Below are positions 17,575-26,650 of a DNA stretch of 55,367 nt, one piece after another. The stretch's first letter is position 1, and each line of letters opens with the position of its first letter. The notes below the pieces were generated by a model that was not told the DNA's origin, did not search any database, and saw only the letters and a list, made by a program, of their open reading frames with translations. Location: positions 1 to 55,367 of the forward strand of contig CAKZUE010000073.1 in the NCBI GenBank assembly GCA_937920635.1. Direction: 5' to 3'. The stretch comes from an uncultured Bryobacteraceae bacterium. Its GTDB lineage: Bacteria; Acidobacteriota; Terriglobia; Bryobacterales; Bryobacteraceae. Position numbers and translations under genes: made by a program.

Positions 17575-18328
17575 GGGCGAGGATTTCCTTGGCGAGTTTG
17601 ATATAGCTTTCGGCGCCGCGGGAGCGGACGTCGTAAGCCAGAATCGGCTTGCCGAAGCTGGGGGCTTCTGCGAGACGGATGCTGCGTGGGATGACCGTTT
17701 CGAAGACGTCGCCCTGGAAGAACTCTTTCAGGTCGGAAGCCACCTGGCGTGTAAGATTCGTGCGGTCGTCGAACATGGTAAGCAGCACGCCTTGCAGGCG
17801 AAGAGCGGGCTGAAAAGCCTCGCGAATGCGGTCGATCGTGTCGAGTAGCTGGCTGATGCCCTCCAGGGCGAAGAATTCGCACTGAATGGGGACGAGGACG
17901 GAATCGGCGGCAACGAGTGCGTTCAGGGTGAGAAGGTCGAGAGCGGGTGGACAGTCGATGAGGATGTAAGAGTAATCCTGGCGGATGGGTTCGATGGCTT
18001 CGCGGAGGCGGAACTCGCGGCGGGGGACGTCGACTAGCTCCAGGTTGGCAGCTACGAGGTTGCGATCCGAGGGAAGGATGGAGAGGCCATCGAACTCGGT
18101 TGGGCAGATAGCCGAAGCTATAGGGGCTTCGCCGAGGAGGACTGAATATGTTGTTGTGAGGTCCTCGGTTTTGGGTACGCCGACCCCTGTGGTGCAGTTT
18201 CCCTGGGGATCCATGTCGATCAGAAGGACACGGAGGTCGTTCGCGGCGAGAGAGGCAGCGAGGTTGATGGCGGTGGTGGTCTTACCCACGCCGCCTTTTT
18301 GGTTGGCGACGGCGATGACTTTGCCCAT
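17546..18328 (-). CDS. parA: Chromosome partitioning ATPase ParA (Soj)
   Basis: This is a deviant Walker ATPase that drives origin segregation with ParB. From ATG at 18328 the protein has 260 residues and begins with [15 protein letters not shown] (deviant Walker A with signature Lys). [11 protein letters not shown] and [17 protein letters not shown] follow, and [13 protein letters not shown] is typical of Soj. The frame is open far upstream, but that stretch contains the two parS sites and is not protein-like. It forms an operon with parB and follows rsmG. Confidence 0.97.
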   Translation of the reverse strand: MGKVIAVANQKGGVGKTTTAINLAASLAANDLRVLLIDMDPQGNCTTGVGVPKTEDLTTTYSVLLGEAPIASAICPTEFDGLSILPSDRNLVAANLELVDVPRREFRLREAIEPIRQDYSYILIDCPPALDLLTLNALVAADSVLVPIQCEFFALEGISQLLDTIDRIREAFQPALRLQGVLLTMFDDRTNLTRQVASDLKEFFQGDVFETVIPRSIRLAEAPSFGKPILAYDVRSRGAESYIKLAKEILAHDQRQGTVA

Positions 18329-18410
18329 AGGGCGGGTCCCTGATGAATAGTGGGTGGGAAACGAATATCGTATCACGGAAGGTTGGGTTGGATTGGAAAT
18401 GATGGTGGCG

Positions 18411-18426
18411 TGTTCCACGTGGAACA
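18411..18426. promoter_or_regulatory. parS centromere site 1
   Basis: TGTTCCACGTGGAACA is a perfect 16-bp palindrome, a symmetric variant of the bacterial parS consensus TGTTTCACGTGAAACA. It lies about 80 bp upstream of parA. ParB is expected to load here. Confidence 0.93.
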
Positions 18427-18460
18427 TCGATGTGGTTGCGCGGGCATCCACTCCGCCCCC

Positions 18461-18476
18461 TGTTCCACGTGAAACT
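18461..18476. promoter_or_regulatory. parS centromere site 2
   Basis: TGTTCCACGTGAAACT differs from the consensus by a C in the left arm and the terminal T. It is exactly 50 bp from site 1 and 4 bp from the rsmG stop. Confidence 0.87.
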
Positions 18477-18480
18477 TTGG

Positions 18481-19092
18481 CTACTGAGAGGAGTCCTTGG
18501 GAACCCCAGAGGCCGACAGAGCGGCATGAATCCAAAGCCTGCCCTTGCCATCCGGCAGCTCGATCTGCTGCCAACCCTCTCGTGGGGTCTCTTTCGGGGG
18601 CTCCGTCCCGACCAGCATGACCCAACGTGCGGCACGCTTGGAAAATTCCAGAACGTCCTCCGCCCTGACGGCCCGAGACACGGCCACATCCCAACTGCCA
18701 ATCACATCCCGGCTCCGCTGCGACAGAACACGCACGTTGGTGACCAAGTCACTCGCCTCGCGCAAGAAGGCAGCCTTCCTCAGGTCTGACTCCAGCAGCG
18801 TCACCTCGAGTTCGGGCCGGGCCACGGCCAGGACGAATCCGGGGAAGCCAGCGCCGCTTCCGACGTCAATCACACTTCGTGCGTGCCGGGGGACATGAGT
18901 TCCCACGAAGAGCGACTCGGCATAGTGGAAGCGGACCGCCGCGTCCAGCTCGATTACCCGGGTCAGGTTGATGCGGGGGTTCCAGCGCCGCAACAGGTCA
19001 TAATGGAGCCAGAGCGCCTGCATCTGGGTATCATCCAGGCCGACAAACGGAGCAGCCTGGCGAAGGCGCTTCTCGAACTCTCCGCGTTTCAT
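18481..19092 (-). CDS. rsmG: 16S rRNA (guanine-N7)-methyltransferase RsmG
   Basis: RsmG methylates G527 of 16S rRNA using SAM. The 203-residue product has the family lead-in [14 protein letters not shown], then motif [17 protein letters not shown], followed by [15 protein letters not shown] and the [12 protein letters not shown] region. Its start overlaps the mnmG stop by 4 nt (ATGA). The mnmG-rsmG-parA-parB order is widely conserved near bacterial origins. Confidence 0.95.
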   Translation of the reverse strand: MKRGEFEKRLRQAAPFVGLDDTQMQALWLHYDLLRRWNPRINLTRVIELDAAVRFHYAESLFVGTHVPRHARSVIDVGSGAGFPGFVLAVARPELEVTLLESDLRKAAFLREASDLVTNVRVLSQRSRDVIGSWDVAVSRAVRAEDVLEFSKRAARWVMLVGTEPPKETPREGWQQIELPDGKGRLWIHAALSASGVPKDSSQ

Positions 19093-20906
19093 AGACGCTT
19101 CGCGCTGAGGCTGAGATAGCAGTCCAGCACGGCCACCGCAGCGGGCGTGACTCCAGGAATCCGCCCGGCCTGCCCCAATGTTTCCGGACGCACCTTCTCC
19201 AGCTTCTGCCGGATCTCCCGGCTTAAGCCAGGGACACCAGAATAGTCAAAATCGGCGGGAATGCGCCGGCTCTCGGCCTCACGGAGTCTTTCGACCATGC
19301 GTTCCTGCTGGCGGAGGTAGCCGTCGTACTTCACCTCCGTCTCCAGACTGATGAGAGCGGGCGCGGATGCAGGTTCACCGAGTTCGCGCTCGAGCTCGCT
19401 GCGGATGGATTCGATCCTGGATTCGGGCCGCCGCAGCCAGGCCTCAAGCCTGGGATTGATCAACCTCCGGAGCCTTTCCTTCTGCTTGATCTTATTCTCC
19501 AGCAACGCCCAGCGGTGGTCGCACGCCAGCCCGACACGCCGCCCGATCGGCGTGAGGCGTTCATCCGCATTGTCGATGCGAAGGTGCAACCGGTATTCAG
19601 CGCGCGAAGTGAACATGCGGTATGGTTCATCCGCACCCTTCGTCACCAGATCATCAATCATGATGCCGATGTAGCCGTCCGTCCGGCGGAGCACAGTCGG
19701 TTCGATGCCCTTCACCTTGCAGCCGGCGTTCATGCCAGCCAGAAGCCCTTGTCCCGCCGCCTCCTCATAGCCCGACGTACCGTTGATCTGGCCTGCAAGG
19801 AAAAGTCCCTCAATGCTCTTCACCTCCAGCGTGTGCAGCAGCTCCCGAGGATCGATGGCATCGTACTCGATGGCGTAGCCGGGCCGGATCATTTCGGCGT
19901 TCTCGAGCCCGGGAATAGAGGCGATCATTGCTTCCTGAACGTCCACAGGCATGGAAGTGGACATTCCATTCACGTAGACTTCGTATGTGTCCAGGCCCTC
20001 AGGCTCAAGAAATATCTGGTGCCGGGTCTTATCGGGGAATTTCACAATCTTGTCTTCGATGGATGGGCAGTAGCGGGGGCCAACGCCCTCGATCTGGCCA
20101 CTGTAGAGCGGCGAACGGGGAATCGCAGCTCGCAAAATATGGTGAGTTTCCTCCGTAGTGTAGGCGATGTGGCACGGAACCTGTTCACGCTGGATTTTCT
20201 CCGTGAGAAACGAAAACGGCGTTGGCTCAGGATCACCGTCCTGCCGCTCGAAACGGCGCCAGTCAATAGTCCGGCCATCGAGCCTCGGTGGAGTTCCGGT
20301 CTTCAGGCGAGTCCATGCCAGCCCGAGCGTGCGCAGGTGATTCCCGAGCCGATTGGCAGGCGGCTCGCCGCTACGCCCACACGCGTACTTCGACTCACCC
20401 ACATGAGCGACGCCGTTCAGAAACGTACCAGTGGTGACCACGACGGCTTCCGCCCGGAGGGCGCGCCCGTCGGCCAATCGGACGCCCCGCACGCGGCGCC
20501 TGCCCCCGTCCAGGACTTCATATTCGAGTTCCGCCACTTCCGCCTGCACGATTCGAAGGTTTCCAACACCCTCCAGGATCTGCCGCATCCTCACCCGGTA
20601 CTGCTTCTTGTCCATCTGGGCGCGCGGGCTCCAGACGGCGGGACCACGGCTGGTGTTCAGCAACCGGAACTGGATGCCAACTTCGTCCGCAACGCGTCCC
20701 ATGATGCCGCCGAGGGCATCCACTTCCCGCACGAGATGACCTTTTGCGATCCCTCCAATGGCTGGATTGCAGGACATCTGCGCGATCAGGTCCAGATTCA
20801 TCGTGACCATGGCCGTCTTGAGACCCATCCGGGCGCATGCGTGCGCCGCCTCACAGCCGGCGTGGCCGGCTCCGATCACAATCACGTCGTAATGGACCGT
20901 TCTCAT
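19089..20906 (-). CDS. mnmG: tRNA uridine-5-carboxymethylaminomethyl modification enzyme MnmG
   Basis: This FAD protein works with MnmE to install the (c)mnm5 group on wobble uridine 34. The 605-residue protein opens with the dinucleotide motif [20 protein letters not shown]. It also has the signatures [31 protein letters not shown] and [20 protein letters not shown], and the C-terminal SRE-type domain ([20 protein letters not shown]). Length is typical. It is divergent from purD across 58 nt. MnmE is not in the window. Confidence 0.97.
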   Translation of the reverse strand: MRTVHYDVIVIGAGHAGCEAAHACARMGLKTAMVTMNLDLIAQMSCNPAIGGIAKGHLVREVDALGGIMGRVADEVGIQFRLLNTSRGPAVWSPRAQMDKKQYRVRMRQILEGVGNLRIVQAEVAELEYEVLDGGRRRVRGVRLADGRALRAEAVVVTTGTFLNGVAHVGESKYACGRSGEPPANRLGNHLRTLGLAWTRLKTGTPPRLDGRTIDWRRFERQDGDPEPTPFSFLTEKIQREQVPCHIAYTTEETHHILRAAIPRSPLYSGQIEGVGPRYCPSIEDKIVKFPDKTRHQIFLEPEGLDTYEVYVNGMSTSMPVDVQEAMIASIPGLENAEMIRPGYAIEYDAIDPRELLHTLEVKSIEGLFLAGQINGTSGYEEAAGQGLLAGMNAGCKVKGIEPTVLRRTDGYIGIMIDDLVTKGADEPYRMFTSRAEYRLHLRIDNADERLTPIGRRVGLACDHRWALLENKIKQKERLRRLINPRLEAWLRRPESRIESIRSELERELGEPASAPALISLETEVKYDGYLRQQERMVERLREAESRRIPADFDYSGVPGLSREIRQKLEKVRPETLGQAGRIPGVTPAAVAVLDCYLSLSAKRL

Positions 20907-20964
20907 TGCCTGTAGGAAAGGAGACTCGATATGCTATTGATTCTACCTGTCAGGAGATTCAACC

Positions 20965-22254
20965 GTGAAAGTCCTTGTCCTCGGAGGTGGCGGGAGAGAA
21001 CACGCCATCGCATGGCGTCTGCGCCAGTCGCCCTCTGTCACTCAGGTGTTCGTAGCGCCGGGCAATCCCGGATGCGCCTCAGTGGCTGAATGCCTGTCTA
21101 TTGCAGATACTACTACTGTAGAATATGTCCGGGCCGCACGCCGCTGCGGAGCTGATCTGGTGCTCTCAGGGCCAGAGGCTCCGCTGGTGGACGGGGTCGG
21201 CGGTTTGTTTGAAAAGGAGGGTATCGCTTTCTTTGGCCCTGCACAGGCGGCGGCCCGGCTCGAAGGAAGCAAGATCTTCGCCAAGCAGTTCATGCAGCGG
21301 GTCGGGATTCCCACGGCGCGCTTCACCGCCGCCGATTCATTCGATGAAGCATGGGCCGCCCTGGATGAGTTTACCTATCCCGTGGTGGCCAAAGCGGACG
21401 GCCTGGCAGCGGGCAAAGGTGTGGTGATTTGCCAGGACAGGACGGAAGCTGAACGGACTCTGCGAGCCATGTTTGCCGGGCAACTGGTTGGTGCGGCCGG
21501 GTCGCGCGTGGTTCTGGAAGAGTACCTGACGGGGGAGGAAGTGAGCTTCATTGGAGTCAGCGATGGGGAACGGGTCGTCTCGCTGGAGCCCTCCCAGGAC
21601 CACAAGCGGATCTTCGACAACGACGAAGGCGCGAACACGGGAGGCATGGGGGCATACTCGGACACGCGGATTCTGAGTGCGGAAGAGCGTACGCTCATCG
21701 AGCGCACGATCATGCAAAAGACAATCGACCGCATGCGCGAAGAGGGAACGCCGTTCCGCGGCTTCCTCTACGCGGGACTGATGATGACCGAGCGAGGCCC
21801 TATGGTGCTGGAGTACAACGTCCGGCTGGGAGATCCCGAGACACAGGCGCTGCTGCATCGAATGGACGGCGATTTCGGCGCCCTGTTGCGGTCGGCGGCC
21901 GAGGGGCGGGTGGATGCAAGTCATCTGCGCTTCCGCCCGGAACCGAGCGTCTGTGTGGTGCTCGCGGCTGCGGGCTACCCGGGCCAGCCGCGAACGGGCG
22001 ACGAGATCACGGGCATTGAAGAAGCCGAGCGCCGCGGCGCGGTGGTGTTTCACGCGGGCACGAAGATGCAGGGCGGACATCTGGTAACCGCCGGAGGGCG
22101 GGTCTTGGGTGTCACGAGCAGCGGTGCGACTCTGGCTGAAGCGATCCGCCGAACCTATGAGGCATGCGAGGCGATCCGGTTCGAGGGAATGCAGTACCGG
22201 CGCGATATCGGCCGCAAGGGACTGCGGCGATGGGAGAGCGGAGCAGGAGCCTGA
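20965..22254 (+). CDS. purD: Phosphoribosylamine-glycine ligase (GAR synthetase)
   Basis: This ATP-grasp enzyme makes glycinamide ribonucleotide in purine synthesis. The 429-residue protein starts KVLVLGGGGREHAIAWRL. It contains ADGLAAGKGVVI in the ATP-grasp fold, the signature LEYNVRLGDPETQALL, and a C-terminal domain ending MQYRRDIGRKGL. It starts with GTG, preceded by AGGAG at 8 nt. purM and purN lie 23 kb away, so the purine genes are dispersed here. Confidence 0.97.
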   Translation: MKVLVLGGGGREHAIAWRLRQSPSVTQVFVAPGNPGCASVAECLSIADTTTVEYVRAARRCGADLVLSGPEAPLVDGVGGLFEKEGIAFFGPAQAAARLEGSKIFAKQFMQRVGIPTARFTAADSFDEAWAALDEFTYPVVAKADGLAAGKGVVICQDRTEAERTLRAMFAGQLVGAAGSRVVLEEYLTGEEVSFIGVSDGERVVSLEPSQDHKRIFDNDEGANTGGMGAYSDTRILSAEERTLIERTIMQKTIDRMREEGTPFRGFLYAGLMMTERGPMVLEYNVRLGDPETQALLHRMDGDFGALLRSAAEGRVDASHLRFRPEPSVCVVLAAAGYPGQPRTGDEITGIEEAERRGAVVFHAGTKMQGGHLVTAGGRVLGVTSSGATLAEAIRRTYEACEAIRFEGMQYRRDIGRKGLRRWESGAGA

Positions 22255-22271
22255 AGAGGGCGGCCCGGGGT

Positions 22272-22277
22272 TACAAT
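22272..22277 (+). promoter_or_regulatory. -10 element of tRNA-Arg
   Basis: TACAAT lies 13 nt before the tRNA, giving a start near 22284. No good -35 is seen. Confidence 0.4.
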
Positions 22278-22289
22278 ACGAGAAGGCGT

Positions 22290-22366
22290 GGGGAAGTAGC
22301 TCAGCAGGATAGAGCGTCCGCCTCCTAAGCGGAAGGTCGGCAGTTCGAATCTGCCCTTCCCTACCA
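22290..22366 (+). tRNA. tRNA-Arg (anticodon CCT)
   Basis: This is a 77-nt cloverleaf with acceptor GGGGAAG/CTTCCCT (first pair G-T wobble), discriminator A and an encoded CCA. The anticodon CCT (22324-22326) reads AGG codons. It sits only 11 nt before the dnaE start, so the dnaE message may be generated by tRNA processing. Confidence 0.95.
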
Positions 22367-22377
22367 TCCATCCTCCC

Positions 22378-25300
22378 GTGCCGGAAAAGCCGTTCGTCCA
22401 TCTTCACTGCCACACCGACTACTCGCTGCTGGATGGCGCGTGCGAGATCTCGCGCCTGATGAAATTGGTGCAGCGGCTGCAACAACCGGCGGTGGCGATC
22501 ACCGACCACGGCAATCTCTTCGGCGCGGCGGAATTCTTCTTCGCCGCCCAGCAGCACGGCGTGCACCCGGTGATCGGCTGCGAAGTCTATGTGACGCGGC
22601 AGGACTGCCGGATCAAGGATGAGACCAACAAAGGCTACAACCACCTCACGCTGCTGGCGGAGACGCAGGAAGGTTACCGAAACCTGGTAAAACTGGCCAC
22701 CACGGCCAGCCTGGAAGGCTTCTATTACAAGCCCCGGATCGATAAAACGCTGCTGGCGCAGCACAGCAAAGGGCTCATCGCGCTGTCTGGCTGCCTGAAA
22801 GGCGAGATCAGCGAAACGCTGGAAGCGGACCGCTATGAAGAAGCCCGCCGGCTCGCGCATGAGTACGTAGACATCTTCGGCCGGCACAACTTCTTCCTCG
22901 AGATCCAGCATCACAGTCTCGACAAAGACAGGAAAGTGATGCCGCTCACCTGCCGGCTCTCCATGGAGACCGGCATCCCGCTGGTGGCTACCAACGACGC
23001 CCACTATCTGGAGAAGTCCGACCACCGGGCCCAGGATATTCTCACCTGCATCAATTCGGGCGCAAAGGTCAGCGACGCCAAACGCCTCAGTTTTGAGACC
23101 CAGGAGTTCTATCTCAAATCGCGCGACGAGATGCTGGCCATCTTCCACGAAGTCGAAGATGCGCTGGACCGAACCTGGGAGATCGCCGAGCGCTGCCGGG
23201 TCCGGCTGGAAAAGATCAAGGACAGCTTCCCTCGTTTCGACGTTCCGGCCGAGCACACTACCGACACGTATTTCGAATATGTGACCCGTCAGGGATGGGA
23301 GCGCCGCCGTGCGCGCCTGGAGCGGCTGGCGGCCGCCGGCCGCCTGCGCCACCCGATTCCGGAGTACGAAGACCGGCTGGAGCGGGAGATCCGGCTGATC
23401 CAGCAGATGAAGTTCTCTGGCTACTTCCTGATCGTCTGGGACTTCATCCGGTACGCCAAGTCGAAGGGCATCCCCGTGGGACCGGGGCGCGGGTCCGCCG
23501 CCGGGTCGCTGGTGGGCTATTGCCTGGGGATCACCGACATCGACCCGCTGGAGTACGGGCTGCTGTTTGAGCGCTTCCTGAACCCCGAGCGCATCAGCAT
23601 GCCCGACATCGACATCGATTTCTGCACGAACCGGCGCGGCGAAGTGATCCAGTACGTAACCGAGAAATACGGGCGCGACCATGTGGCGCAGATCATCACG
23701 TTCGGCTCGCTCGCGGCGAAGGCGGCCATCAAGGACGTTGGCCGGGTGCTCGAGCTGAGCTTCGCCGAAACGGACCGCATCTCAAAGCTGGTGCCCGCCG
23801 ACCCGAAGATGACGCTGGAGAAGGCGCTGGCCGAAGAGCCGGATCTGGCCCAGATGGCCGAGCAGGATCCGAAGGTGCGCGACGTCATCGACGTCGCGAA
23901 GCGCATCGAAGGCATGGCGCGCAACGTGGGTGTGCATGCCGCGGGCGTGGTAATCTCCCCTGTGCCGCTGGTGGAGCTGGTGCCCTTGCACCGGACGGCG
24001 AAGAACGAAATCGTCACTCAGTTTGACATGGAGCGCCTGGAGAAGCTCGGGCTTCTCAAGATGGACTTTCTCGGCCTGACGACGCTGACGATCATCCACG
24101 ACACACTGGAGCTGATCCGGCGCAACCGGGGCGAAGACCTCCGTGTGGAGGAGTTGCCCCTCGAGGACAAGGAGACATTCGAGCGCATTTTCGCCCGCGG
24201 GCTGACTGATGGGGTGTTTCAGTTCGAATCGCCGGGCATGAAGGATATGCTGCGGCGGGCAAGGCCCGAGCGGATCGAAGACCTGATTGCGCTCAACGCC
24301 CTCTATCGTCCCGGTCCGATGCAGTTCATCGACGACTACATCGACCGCAAGCATGGCAAGAAGCCCGTCACGTACGACATTCCGCAGCTCGAACCGATCC
24401 TGAAAGAAACCTTCGGACTGCCCATCTACCAGGAGCAGGTGATGCAAATCGCGCAGGCTGTGGCCGGCTACACGCTGGGCGAGGCTGACATTTTGCGCCG
24501 CGCGATGGGCAAGAAGAAGACGGAGGAGATGGACAAACAACGCGCGCGCTTCCTGGCCGGGGCGCGCGAGCGGGGCATCAGCGAGCGAAAGGCAGAGGCG
24601 CTGTTCGAAACGCTGGAGCCCTTTGCCAAGTACGGCTTCAACAAGTCCCACTCGGCGGCCTACAGCTACCTGGCCTACATCACCGGGTATCTCAAGGCGC
24701 ACTACTCGGTGGAATTCATGGCGGCCTTGCTGACTTCGGAAACAGGCAACACTGACAAGGTCGTCAAATACATCAACGAGTGCCGCGAGCTCGGCATTGA
24801 GGTCCTGCCGCCCGACGTGAACCAGTCGGATTATCACTTCACGCCGGTGGGGCGCGACAAGATGCGCTTCGGCCTCGGCGCCGTCAGAAACGTCGGGCAG
24901 TCGGCGGTGGAGGCTATCGTGGCGGCGCGGCGCCAGGGCGGCCCCTTCGTGTCGCTGGACGACTTCTGTGAGCGCGTGGATTTGGGCGCCGTGAACCGGC
25001 GTGTGATCGAGAGCCTGATTCGCGCCGGGGCGATGGACTCGCTGCCGGGCACGAGGGCCCAGTTGATGGCGGTGCTCGATGACTGCATCGAGTCGGGACA
25101 GCGCGCTCAGAAAGACCGGTTGAGCGGCCAGGCCGGACTGTTCGGCGGCTTCGACACCGCGGCGGTGGGCGTGGCGCCGGCCCGCGCGCTGCCGGGCGTG
25201 GACGACTGGTCTCCTCAGGAGAAGCTGCGCGGAGAGAAAGAGACCATCGGATTCTATGTCAGCGGCCATCCGCTGGACGAGTTCGGCTGGAAAGTGCGCG

Positions 25301-25845
25301 AGCTGACGGCGCTCGATACCGCCAGCCTGAGCGGGCTGGAGCGGGGCGCGGACGTGGCCATCTGCGGCATCGTGTGCAACCTCCAGCGGCGGCGGACCAA
25401 AGAGATGAAGCCCTGGGCCTCGTTCCAGTTGGAGGATCGGCTGGGATCGGTGGACGTGCTCGTGTTCTCAAGCCGTTATGAAACGCTGCAAAAGGAGCTC
25501 GAGCCGGACCGCGCCGTGCTGGTCCGGGGCAAGGCGATGCCGGAAGAAGACGGCTCGGTGCGGATCAATGCCCAGGACATCATTCCGCTGGACAAGGCGC
25601 GGGTGGACTTCCCGTCGCTTGTGCAGATCCGCGTCCGGCTGAACGGAGATGCCGAACAGCGCGCACAGCGGCTGAGCGAGCTGGTTCGCCGCAAGCCCGG
25701 CTCGACCAGCGTGCGGCTGAGGCTGGAGAACCCCAGGGATTTCGTGGTGCTCCTCGATATCGCCGAAAAAGTGACGCCGGACCGGGAGTTCCGAGCGGAA
25801 ATTGAAAAGTTGTGCGGGCGGGACGCTTACGAGCCGCTCGGCTGA
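22378..25845 (+). CDS. dnaE: DNA polymerase III alpha subunit
   Basis: This is the replicative polymerase catalytic subunit. The 1155-residue protein has an N-terminal PHP domain (FVHLHCHTDYSLLDGA, ITDHGNLFGAAEF) with its metal-binding histidines intact. The polymerase core carries GPGRGSAAGSLVGYCLGITD and PDIDIDFCTNRRGEVI, the latter holding catalytic aspartates. It also has helix-hairpin-helix and OB-fold regions toward the C-terminus. This is the DnaE1 layout; no 3'-5' exonuclease domain is fused. It starts with GTG at 22378, with no clear ribosome site and only 11 nt after tRNA-Arg. It converges on thiD with 12 nt between stops. Confidence 0.96.
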   Translation: MPEKPFVHLHCHTDYSLLDGACEISRLMKLVQRLQQPAVAITDHGNLFGAAEFFFAAQQHGVHPVIGCEVYVTRQDCRIKDETNKGYNHLTLLAETQEGYRNLVKLATTASLEGFYYKPRIDKTLLAQHSKGLIALSGCLKGEISETLEADRYEEARRLAHEYVDIFGRHNFFLEIQHHSLDKDRKVMPLTCRLSMETGIPLVATNDAHYLEKSDHRAQDILTCINSGAKVSDAKRLSFETQEFYLKSRDEMLAIFHEVEDALDRTWEIAERCRVRLEKIKDSFPRFDVPAEHTTDTYFEYVTRQGWERRRARLERLAAAGRLRHPIPEYEDRLEREIRLIQQMKFSGYFLIVWDFIRYAKSKGIPVGPGRGSAAGSLVGYCLGITDIDPLEYGLLFERFLNPERISMPDIDIDFCTNRRGEVIQYVTEKYGRDHVAQIITFGSLAAKAAIKDVGRVLELSFAETDRISKLVPADPKMTLEKALAEEPDLAQMAEQDPKVRDVIDVAKRIEGMARNVGVHAAGVVISPVPLVELVPLHRTAKNEIVTQFDMERLEKLGLLKMDFLGLTTLTIIHDTLELIRRNRGEDLRVEELPLEDKETFERIFARGLTDGVFQFESPGMKDMLRRARPERIEDLIALNALYRPGPMQFIDDYIDRKHGKKPVTYDIPQLEPILKETFGLPIYQEQVMQIAQAVAGYTLGEADILRRAMGKKKTEEMDKQRARFLAGARERGISERKAEALFETLEPFAKYGFNKSHSAAYSYLAYITGYLKAHYSVEFMAALLTSETGNTDKVVKYINECRELGIEVLPPDVNQSDYHFTPVGRDKMRFGLGAVRNVGQSAVEAIVAARRQGGPFVSLDDFCERVDLGAVNRRVIESLIRAGAMDSLPGTRAQLMAVLDDCIESGQRAQKDRLSGQAGLFGGFDTAAVGVAPARALPGVDDWSPQEKLRGEKETIGFYVSGHPLDEFGWKVRELTALDTASLSGLERGADVAICGIVCNLQRRRTKEMKPWASFQLEDRLGSVDVLVFSSRYETLQKELEPDRAVLVRGKAMPEEDGSVRINAQDIIPLDKARVDFPSLVQIRVRLNGDAEQRAQRLSELVRRKPGSTSVRLRLENPRDFVVLLDIAEKVTPDREFRAEIEKLCGRDAYEPLG

Positions 25846-25857
25846 CGCGGCCTGCGT

Positions 25858-26640
25858 TCAGGATACCGCGGCGTGGTGGTTCACCGGACCGCAGCCGTGC
25901 CCCAGCCCGGGATTGGTGCCGATGGCCTCCGCGATGTAACGCTTGGCCCGCTCGACCGCGGCGTGAAGCGGCTCGCCCGAAGCAAGGCAGGCGGTGATCG
26001 CCGCCGAGTAGGTACACCCTGTGCCATGGGTGTGGGGCGTGTCGATGCGCGGCGCCCGGTACCAGCGGACGTCCGCGCCGTCGAACAGCAGATCGGCGGC
26101 TTCGCCTTCCAGGTGACCGCCCTTGACAAGCACGGCCGCGCCGCAGCGCCCATGGATGCGCCGCGCCGCCTCCTCCATGTCTCCAGCAGAGCGCACGGCG
26201 CGTTCGGCCAGCGCTTCGGCTTCATGCAGGTTCGGCGTGACCAGCGCGGCGCGCGGCAGCAGCCTGTCCGCCAGGGCGGAGCGGGCATCCGGCGCAATAA
26301 GCGGCGCGCCGTGCTTGGAGATCATCACCGGGTCGACGACGAGAGGCGCTCGGAACTGCAGGGCCAGATCCGCAATCATCTCGATGATGCCCGCGGATCC
26401 TAGAGCTCCCGTCTTCACGGCCTGCGGGGGGATGTCGTCGAGCACCGCCTCTACCTGAGCGCGGACAAGGCGGGGTTCGATGAGGACAACTTCCGCTACC
26501 GTGCGTGTATTCTGCACGGTGAGCAGTGTGATGGCCGCCTCGCCGTAGACCCCGAACTGGTGGAAGGTCTTCAGATCCGCCTGAATGCCGGCGCCTCCGC
26601 TGGGATCGGAGCCGGCGATGGTCAGCGCAACGGGCTTCAC
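25858..26640 (-). CDS. thiD: Hydroxymethylpyrimidine/phosphomethylpyrimidine kinase
   Basis: The kinase phosphorylates HMP and HMP-P for thiamine synthesis. The 260-residue product begins with ALTIAGSDPSGGAGIQADLK, a ThiD hallmark. VVDPVMISKHGAPL and the anion-hole motif DTPHTHGTGCTYSAAI follow. I start at GTG 26640 because homologues begin MKPVALTIAG; the open frame continues upstream through the previous gene's end. GGGAGG abuts the GTG directly, closer than normal. It is 10 nt downstream of an unrelated secreted-protein gene on the same strand. No TPP riboswitch is seen upstream. Confidence 0.93.
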   Translation of the reverse strand: MKPVALTIAGSDPSGGAGIQADLKTFHQFGVYGEAAITLLTVQNTRTVAEVVLIEPRLVRAQVEAVLDDIPPQAVKTGALGSAGIIEMIADLALQFRAPLVVDPVMISKHGAPLIAPDARSALADRLLPRAALVTPNLHEAEALAERAVRSAGDMEEAARRIHGRCGAAVLVKGGHLEGEAADLLFDGADVRWYRAPRIDTPHTHGTGCTYSAAITACLASGEPLHAAVERAKRYIAEAIGTNPGLGHGCGPVNHHAAVS

Positions 26641-26650
26641 CCTCCCAGTG

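Noticed and set aside
18329-18694. Upstream extension of parA
   Set aside because: It would translate the two parS sites and part of the rsmG antisense; ATG at 18328 fits the family.
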